DNA from: Phycisphaerae bacterium
GTDB taxonomy: Bacteria > Planctomycetota > Phycisphaerae > Phycisphaerales > SM1A02
Assembly: GCA_018663565.1 (NCBI GenBank)
Contig: JABJQE010000111.1
Coordinates: forward strand, 1 to 11,670
Length of the DNA: 11,670 bases
Direction of reading: 5' to 3'
Shown here: positions 6,679-11,670 of the stretch, piece by piece
How positions within the stretch are numbered: position 1 is the stretch's first letter
Layout: each line of letters opens with the position of its first letter
Position numbers and translations under genes: made by a program
Notes under the pieces: model-generated
The model's input: only the letters and a program-made list of their open reading frames with translations
What the model was told of the DNA's origin: nothing
Database searches by the model: none

Positions 6679-7947
6679 ATGCCTGAGGTTTCACAAGAAC
6701 AAGTCGATTGCATCCTCGAAGTGAGCCGAGTACTCGGTAGCACAGATGATCCACAAGCCGTGATTCAACGGGTTGCCGATTGCCTACGCGATATTCTTGA
6801 TGCTGAACGTGCCACGGTATTCGAATACCGCCCCAAGACAGACGAACTCGTCGCTGTCGCAGGGCATGGTCCCGATGGCACGCTTATGGAATCGCTCGCA
6901 GATATCCGTGTCCCCTTAGGACAAGGCATTGCGGGCACCGCCGGCGCAGAACGAACCATCATCAACATCCCAGACGCGTATGCAGACGATCGCTTCTACC
7001 GCGGCATCGACGAGAAGACTGGCTATCGCACCCGAAGTATCTTGACAATTCCACTCGTCGCATCGGATGCCGATGAACTTGTAGGGGTCGCCCAGGTGCT
7101 CAATCGACGAGAAGGTCCATTCGGTCCTGATTGCGAACGCATTGCAACCGCACTTGCGGCTCAATCCGCTGTCGCCATGCGGCGGTCGAGGCTGCTCGCT
7201 GACCGCCTCGAGCTCATCAAGTTGCAGCAGGATCTTGACATTGCCCGCAAGATTCAAGCGGCGACCTTTCCGTCAAGTTTCCCAGACGCGGCCGGCTGGG
7301 AAATCTACGGATGGAGCATGCCAGCTGATGCCACAGGCGGCGATGCCTTTGATGCCGTCGAGGTCGAGGGCGGCGCCACGCTCATGGTCGGCGACGCGAC
7401 CGGCCACGGCATCGGGCCTGCAATCTCAGTAACACAGGTGCGATCAATGCTTCGCATGGCCGTTCGGCTCAATGCGCCAATGCTTGATCTTGTGACCGAA
7501 CTCAATCAGCAACTCTGGCAAGACACGTCTGCGATGCAATTCGTAACCGCCTGGTTCGGGCGACTCGACAATGCGACAGGCACGATCGAATCAATCGCAG
7601 CGGGCCACGGCCCAATGATGCTCATTCGAAAAGACGGATCCGTCGAGTCCATCGAGGCCGACGCCCCGCCCCTTGGCGTGCTCGAAACGCTTCTAGTTGA
7701 TGGGATCACTACGATCAAATTGGAGCCAGGAGATTTGCTCGCCATTCCATCGGACGGCATCTTCGAAGCCATGGATGAAGAAGGCGAGTTTTATGGCGTC
7801 GACCGCATGGTTGAACTCCTGACCACTGACTGCACGCGGCCACTCCGGGACATGCTCGAAGAGCTGCGAGCCGACACGGAGTCATTTCGTGATGAACGTC
7901 CCCCACAGGATGATCGAACTATTCTGGCTGTCCGACGGCGGTTCTGA
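6679..7947 (+). CDS. GAF domain plus SpoIIE-type PP2C serine/threonine phosphatase (RsbU-like)
   Basis: A 422-aa soluble protein. The N-terminal GAF domain (about 15-170) has the common INIPDAYADDRF (95-106), TGYRTRSILTIPL (114-126) and GVAQVLNRREGPF (136-148) blocks. A helical linker (171-200, LQQDLDIARKIQAATFP) matches the one joining sensor and catalytic domains in RsbU-type enzymes. The SpoIIE/PP2C domain (about 205-420) has the metal-binding acidic residues: D222 (GGDAFD), D239 (GDATGHG), D359 (PSDGIFEA) and D411/D412 (QDDRTILAV). Such enzymes dephosphorylate STAS-domain anti-anti-sigma proteins in partner-switching pathways; no STAS or anti-sigma gene is visible here, so the substrate is unknown. 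The gene starts 18 nt after the cyclase gene with only a weak AAAGG upstream and is almost certainly co-transcribed with it. Degenerate NKFDE-motif positions in the GAF (N142-R143, F148, C152-E153) leave open whether it binds cAMP. Confidence 0.9.
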   Translation: MPEVSQEQVDCILEVSRVLGSTDDPQAVIQRVADCLRDILDAERATVFEYRPKTDELVAVAGHGPDGTLMESLADIRVPLGQGIAGTAGAERTIINIPDAYADDRFYRGIDEKTGYRTRSILTIPLVASDADELVGVAQVLNRREGPFGPDCERIATALAAQSAVAMRRSRLLADRLELIKLQQDLDIARKIQAATFPSSFPDAAGWEIYGWSMPADATGGDAFDAVEVEGGATLMVGDATGHGIGPAISVTQVRSMLRMAVRLNAPMLDLVTELNQQLWQDTSAMQFVTAWFGRLDNATGTIESIAAGHGPMMLIRKDGSVESIEADAPPLGVLETLLVDGITTIKLEPGDLLAIPSDGIFEAMDEEGEFYGVDRMVELLTTDCTRPLRDMLEELRADTESFRDERPPQDDRTILAVRRRF

Positions 7948-8138
7948 CCTTTCCTCAACTCGAAACATCGACATAGAACACACAATCGAACCAATCGGAC
8001 ATTGGCTGCCCAATTTGGATGACCTCGACATGCAGCCATGCTTTGATCCAGTCGAAAGTTCATCTATCGGATTACGTTAGCACTTGCTGACTGCGTCAAG
8101 CACATCCAAGACATGACGGCCCATTTCGCTCTTGCCTC
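7948..8138. other. intergenic gap, no gene seen
   Basis: This 191-bp gap separates the signalling pair from the secreted-protein genes. It holds an inverted repeat CCAAT-cggac-ATTGG at 7991-8005 and a small palindrome CCAA-T-TTGG at 8010-8018. Neither is followed by a T run, so a terminator call is not supported. I found no convincing -10/-35 pair and no Shine-Dalgarno site before the ATG at 8139. A promoter for the downstream genes is expected somewhere here on positional grounds only. Confidence 0.4.
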
Positions 8139-10184
8139 ATGTCAATTACTAAGCACATCTCGATCTCGCTCGCGGCAGTACTCGCTGCCCCAGCCACCGC
8201 TGGATTACAGTGGACGATGTACCGGACCAACTCCGGCGACATTGAACTTAGCGTAGCCGACGGCGACGGGGAGTCGAACCGCATCCTCATCGGAAGCGAT
8301 CAGTATGCATATGACCAGCCCATGACGGCAACCCTCTCAATTGATCCAGAGAAACAACGTCAGCAACTCAGTGTGAATTGGGTTGCCTCAACTGGCCAAC
8401 ACGAGCACTCGCTTGCAATGCTATCTACTGAGCCACCACCACCATCTCCGGAAAATGTCCGCATGCGTTGGAACAGCTCAGATGTCGTCCCGTTGCCTAC
8501 AGACCTCAACGTAGAACATCAAGTCGGTCGATTTCTCATACAACACACTGGCGCTGCAGGACTACTGCTCCATGGCATTGAAACGAACTTCACGCAACCA
8601 CGTTCATGGGGATACACCGAGGGTGATGTCGATGGAGATGATCAAGCCAATGTAGTTGATCTTCTTCAGGTCATCACCCATTGGACAGATTTGTGCGCAC
8701 TAGATGACTCTTGCCAAGGCGACGCGGACTTTGATGGCGATGTTGATGCTGACGATATTCTCCTTGTCCTCCGGTCGATGCACCGTATTTCCGATCCCAA
8801 CACTATCGATGATGAGATAGATGAAGGCACGTTATCTAGCGGGATTCCTGGAGAGCATGTCGCGTGGTCATGGAGCCCCCCGACTGTTGACAACCTTGAT
8901 AGTGTCGTCCCATTCATTTGGGCGCCAAGTTGGCGTACGCCAGAAGCTGTTGCTGCCGACACAGAAACCCGTCCAAATCGCCACCGTGTTGTGTTCTTCT
9001 TTGCCAACATCGTCAATGATCTCGCCGTATTTCCGGAAGATGCATGCATTGACGCAATGGGCAACCTCACAGCATTTCGTTCGCCGTGGATTGACAATGG
9101 CATTGTGACCATCCGAGAACGAATTGACACATGGTTGGCCGCATTTGTCGCTGCGGGAGGATCGCTCGATGCGGTCATCATTGATAATGAGTTGACGCTG
9201 GACGCAAACCAGTTCATGCATAGTGACGGCGATTGTTGGGATGCCATCATGGATGATCCGCGGTTCCCATCGCTCGCCGACGACCTTGGATTCTCTGACT
9301 TGCGTTCAATCAACTGGGGCAACGATCGTTACAACACTTGGAATCGAGTCATGACTTCACGATTCGATGCCGCGATAAACGCTGCAGTCCTCGATGCCGT
9401 TCGCGAGTACTTCCCAGCTGCATTTTGTACGAATTACAATTCATTCGTCCACAACGAAGAGTTCAGTTCACTTGATATATCGGGGCATTCAGACTTTCGC
9501 ACGTCCGGTGGTTGTGGCTCTCATGATTCACGGTCGTTCTATGGTCAAATCTCGGCAGCGCTCGCGAACTCGCACTTGGGTTCTGATGTCGAAGTCGGCA
9601 ATGAGGCGTGGTCTTCGCTCATGCTGAGCGTGCATCGACTTCGGGGAATGCGGCACTCTTCGGTAGGGCCGCTCATGGCGTGGGTAACCAGTCGCTCATG
9701 GGCCGGGTCGACAACCTGGCCGACACCGCTACAGAATGACCCGCTCTGGGACGAATTGGTGATCCATCTAGGGATGCATGGCGTCAAGCAGTTTCTGTAC
9801 TGGACCTGTACGAATCCCCTCCAGGATCCTGTAGACACTGAGGGAAACCCAGAGCATGATCAACGCCGTATCAATGACCTGATGAGTGAATTGGATGACA
9901 ACATTGGAGGTCTCTCCCCTGGAGAGTCGTTGACTCAAACTTCTTTCGCCGAGAAAGTCATCGCATCCTCGGCCACGGATGGACAACTCGTCGTATGGCG
10001 GTTCTCGTTTCATCCGGATGTCGCCGGCGCCACCATTCAGTTTGACAATGGGGAACAGTTCTACATACAGCCTGAAATCGGCAGGCTGGGCGCATGGTTC
10101 GTGCACGGTGCTCACAATAAACTCACCCTCAATTCCCTGGGATCTTCGCCGCTTCTGACAGCCGTCGTTCCCTATATCGAGTGA
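8139..10184 (+). CDS. secreted protein with internal dockerin-like module and glycosidase-like unknown domain
   Basis: A 681-aa protein with a Sec signal peptide (1-21, cut after APATA or nearby). Residues 22-155 look beta-rich and unfamiliar. Residues 161-215 form a dockerin-type double calcium loop: D163, D165, D167, N171, D174 and D195, D197, D199, D203, D206, with C186 and C192 between them. An acidic linker (220-232) leads to a large C-terminal region (235-681). This has alternating beta and helical character, a D349-x-E351 motif at a strand end (VIIDNE), DPRF (373-376), a helix-then-strand block AAIN...VREYFPAAFCTNY (411-433), and GVKQFLYW (548-555). That series recurs in the next gene and suggests a TIM-barrel hydrolase with Asp/Glu chemistry, but no named family was recognised. 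In Phycisphaerae such dockerin-like repeats occur in many secreted proteins, usually near the C-terminus. The start lacks a Shine-Dalgarno site. Hand-sampled GC (33-48% in 60-bp pieces) is below that of the cyclase gene. Confidence 0.78.
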   Translation: MSITKHISISLAAVLAAPATAGLQWTMYRTNSGDIELSVADGDGESNRILIGSDQYAYDQPMTATLSIDPEKQRQQLSVNWVASTGQHEHSLAMLSTEPPPPSPENVRMRWNSSDVVPLPTDLNVEHQVGRFLIQHTGAAGLLLHGIETNFTQPRSWGYTEGDVDGDDQANVVDLLQVITHWTDLCALDDSCQGDADFDGDVDADDILLVLRSMHRISDPNTIDDEIDEGTLSSGIPGEHVAWSWSPPTVDNLDSVVPFIWAPSWRTPEAVAADTETRPNRHRVVFFFANIVNDLAVFPEDACIDAMGNLTAFRSPWIDNGIVTIRERIDTWLAAFVAAGGSLDAVIIDNELTLDANQFMHSDGDCWDAIMDDPRFPSLADDLGFSDLRSINWGNDRYNTWNRVMTSRFDAAINAAVLDAVREYFPAAFCTNYNSFVHNEEFSSLDISGHSDFRTSGGCGSHDSRSFYGQISAALANSHLGSDVEVGNEAWSSLMLSVHRLRGMRHSSVGPLMAWVTSRSWAGSTTWPTPLQNDPLWDELVIHLGMHGVKQFLYWTCTNPLQDPVDTEGNPEHDQRRINDLMSELDDNIGGLSPGESLTQTSFAEKVIASSATDGQLVVWRFSFHPDVAGATIQFDNGEQFYIQPEIGRLGAWFVHGAHNKLTLNSLGSSPLLTAVVPYIE

Positions 10185-10202
10185 AGTGACTCGCAGAACG
10201 TC

Positions 10203-10238
10203 TATACTGCATCCATGCGGCGACGTGGGACACAATGA
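10203..10238 (+). promoter_or_regulatory. possible -10 box and seven-codon leader ORF
   Basis: TATACT at 10203-10208 is close to the sigma-70 -10 consensus, but the -35 region is weak (AGTGAA at 10180-10185 with a 17-bp spacer). Seven bases after it an ATG at 10215 opens a mini-ORF, MRRRGTQ, whose TGA (10236-10238) overlaps the next gene's ATG at 10235 as ATGA. This would fit a transcript starting at or near the mini-ORF, with translation passed to the main gene by termination-reinitiation. Chance is a serious alternative for so short a frame. Confidence 0.3.
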
Positions 10239-11488
10239 CCACTTTATCTCACCTTGGATTGCTTGATAGGCGGCAGGCTATGCAATTGGCTGCAGCATCC
10301 TTGCTGTGTAGCCCCCAGCTTGTCGCCGCAGCAGAAAGACCAGCGACGCCGCGATTTTGGACTTGGGGCCTTCCTCGCGGGAGCGCCAGAACAAATAGTC
10401 AGATCAGTCCGCTGACACGAATTCAAATGCAGCTCGCTACGCCATCCGAAGCGATAGCTAACATCACTCGGAGCATCCGAGCCCGCCTGCTCCTGACTCC
10501 TGATATCGCGGTCACGCTTCAAGGATTTGGGATGGCCCAAGGCGATCCGCAGGCACCGCAGTGGCAAACCAACGGTACAACTCCACTGATGCAGGCATGG
10601 AAGGATGGCGTCTCATCGGACAGTTCGCCAGCATGGTGGATTACGCCATGGTACGCCCACGGAATCCAAGCTTGTGCCAATTGGATGAAACGGTTCATCG
10701 AAGCATGGCCGCTTAGTGGACCATCCGCATTGCCACCCCCTAGTCGGTTTTTCTTTGACACCGAACACTGGCCAACCGTTGGACTCTCCGCACTTGGTGT
10801 CGGGCGTACCTTCGTAGCAATGCAACAAGATCCCCGTTGGGACACCGAACCCATTCCTGGATTCGGCCTGCCAATGTCCACACTGTGGGACAAAGCCGGC
10901 AAACCGCCTGTTGATCCAAACCAAACATGGTTTGCAAAGACGAACCAAACCTGGGCTATTTGGTATGAGGGAATATGTATGACATCGGCTGACGCAGCCA
11001 TTGATCATGCTGCCTACCGACTTGTGCGAGCCGCCTGGCCCGGGTGCGCCTGCTGCAACTATGGCACTTCACGCTCATTCGATGGCGTAAATGGCCGTTT
11101 CGCCGTCTCGCCCGGTAACTCCTGGCTTCGGTACACACAGCGGGCGAGTTCCGATCTTCTCTCGCCCGTGTGCTACTGGGCGAATCCAAAAAATGCTCTA
11201 GGTGTTGATCTCGCTGAAGCATCGCTCAATCTTGCAAAGCAGGTCGTGACGGCCATGTCTAAATCGTATGGCGGCATCACGCCATCCAAAATCGTCCCAT
11301 GGATTCAACTCCCAGGAGTATCCCGCAAAAACTATGGGGTGCAGGAAGTGCAAACACCTGAACTCACCACGGCAATGATCCAAATGCTCCGCGGACTGGG
11401 CGTAACGGATTTTATAGTCTGGTATGATTCATCAGCTGGCACCGAAGCAGACTGGGACTCGCTGGTCAACGCGATGAGTCGAGAGTAA
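10235..11488 (+). CDS. Tat-exported protein of unknown family, related to the preceding gene product
   Basis: A 417-aa predicted exported protein. Residues 1-33 look like a twin-arginine signal: R12-R13 in LDRRQAMQL, a modest hydrophobic stretch (AAASLLCSPQLVA) and a cut near VAAAE. The Cys at 25 does not make a lipobox. The mature part shares a collinear series of motifs with the C-terminal region of the upstream protein: W42-x-W44, TPSEAIAN near 69, FFFD175-T-E177, DPRW (199-202), W240/W243, AAIDHAA...VRAAWPGCACCNY (254-276) and GVTDFIVWY (389-397). It has no dockerin-like module and no N-terminal beta domain, so it may be a minimal version of the same fold. A TIM-barrel glycosidase-like enzyme is the best guess; the substrate is unknown. 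The Cys-rich CACC (271-274) is unusual and would fit Tat export of a protein folded in the cytoplasm. The gap to the gene before is 50 nt and to the next 8 nt. Confidence 0.7.
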   Translation: MTTLSHLGLLDRRQAMQLAAASLLCSPQLVAAAERPATPRFWTWGLPRGSARTNSQISPLTRIQMQLATPSEAIANITRSIRARLLLTPDIAVTLQGFGMAQGDPQAPQWQTNGTTPLMQAWKDGVSSDSSPAWWITPWYAHGIQACANWMKRFIEAWPLSGPSALPPPSRFFFDTEHWPTVGLSALGVGRTFVAMQQDPRWDTEPIPGFGLPMSTLWDKAGKPPVDPNQTWFAKTNQTWAIWYEGICMTSADAAIDHAAYRLVRAAWPGCACCNYGTSRSFDGVNGRFAVSPGNSWLRYTQRASSDLLSPVCYWANPKNALGVDLAEASLNLAKQVVTAMSKSYGGITPSKIVPWIQLPGVSRKNYGVQEVQTPELTTAMIQMLRGLGVTDFIVWYDSSAGTEADWDSLVNAMSRE

Positions 11489-11496
11489 CACTACTG

Positions 11497-11670
11497 ATGG
11501 GTTTCTCAGCAATTTGGTTTCTAATAGGCGCCCTCGCAGGATGCGTACTATTGACCATGCAAATTGTTCGCCAACGGACCCTTGTACTGGCTTTGGCCGC
11601 GATGCTGACCCTCTACGTGATCGGATTACCGATCGACTATTGGGGGCGCGTCGTATACCAATGGCTCAAC
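11497..11670 (+). CDS. membrane protein, N-terminal part only (runs off window)
   Basis: The first 58 codons of an ORF still open at the window edge. It starts with ATG 8 nt after the preceding stop and has no clear Shine-Dalgarno site. Two hydrophobic segments are visible, about residues 4-23 (AIWFLIGALAGCVLLTMQIV) and 29-46 (TLVLALAAMLTLYVIGLP), joined by a basic turn RQR, then IDYWGRVVYQWLN. The second segment and its D-x-WG...W tail faintly recall the small membrane lycopene cyclase domain of carotenoid synthesis, but that is a weak resemblance in a fragment. The tight spacing suggests co-transcription with the Tat-exported protein gene. Confidence 0.6.
   Translation, partial: MGFSAIWFLIGALAGCVLLTMQIVRQRTLVLALAAMLTLYVIGLPIDYWGRVVYQWLN

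Noticed and set aside
7991..8005. CCAAT-cggac-ATTGG as a terminator after the phosphatase gene
   Set aside because: A 5-bp stem, mostly A/T pairs in part, with no following T run is within what chance gives; it is noted only in the gap description.
7889..8080. 63-codon + strand frame running from the end of the phosphatase gene into the gap
   Set aside because: It begins inside the phosphatase coding end in another frame, has no Shine-Dalgarno site or motif, and the phosphatase already ends with its expected DDRTILAV block, so a frameshifted extension is not needed.
8666..9322. 218-codon minus-strand frame opposite the dockerin gene
   Set aside because: It overlaps the intact calcium loops and the D-x-E motif on the + strand, and its own product is Ser-rich with no domain.
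10307..10312. Cys25 of the 417-aa protein as a lipoprotein attachment site
   Set aside because: The preceding residues S-L-L do not fit a lipobox, which needs a small residue right before the Cys; the twin-arginine reading fits better.

Overview
The window reads as a Planctomycetota chromosome segment, most likely class Phycisphaerae. The main pointer is the doubled calcium-loop (dockerin-like) motif in the 8139-10184 gene, whose wording (GDVDGD...NVVDLL, then DADFDGDVDADD) is typical of secreted Phycisphaerae proteins. Supporting signs are the mix of Shine-Dalgarno and SD-less starts, a GTG start, large secreted proteins of unknown function, and a CHASE2 cyclase next to a SpoIIE-type phosphatase. 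Everything recognisable is on the + strand. No tRNA, rRNA, CRISPR array, IS element or phage gene was seen.

Region 1 (about 1-3815) is an envelope operon. The left edge may hold the last codons of an upstream gene. It is followed by an outer-membrane beta-barrel resembling alginate-export porins (162-1643), a lipoprotein of unknown family (1633-2301) and an exported FecR-domain protein (2298-3815). The last three overlap by 11 nt and 4 nt, so they are almost certainly co-translated.

Region 2 (3970-7947) is a signalling pair. A CHASE2 receptor-type class III adenylate cyclase with a complete active site comes first. A GAF plus SpoIIE/PP2C phosphatase (RsbU-like) starts 18 nt after it. The cyclase and phosphatase lie immediately behind the FecR gene. 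I read regions 1 and 2 together as an envelope-sensing system: barrel, lipoprotein and FecR protein outside, CHASE2 sensing in the periplasm, cAMP made in the cytoplasm, and a phosphatase as a possible downstream step. The phosphatase GAF domain carries a degenerate form of the NKFDE motif of cyclic-nucleotide-binding GAF domains, so a direct cAMP-to-phosphatase relay is possible but unproven.

Region 3 (8139-11670) has a different character. Two adjacent secreted proteins (681 and 417 aa) of no named family share a collinear set of motifs (W-x-W, D-x-E, DPR, AAI...VR..P..x..C.NY, and GV..F..W). They look like divergent copies of one putative TIM-barrel, glycosidase-like domain. One appears Sec-exported and carries an internal dockerin-like module; the other appears Tat-exported and lacks it. 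A membrane protein begins 8 nt after the second and runs off the window. Hand-sampled GC is lower in the 8139 gene than in the cyclase gene, hinting at a separate origin.

The most interesting items are the FecR/CHASE2-cyclase/GAF-phosphatase cluster with its own barrel and lipoprotein, and the unnamed D-x-E protein pair.
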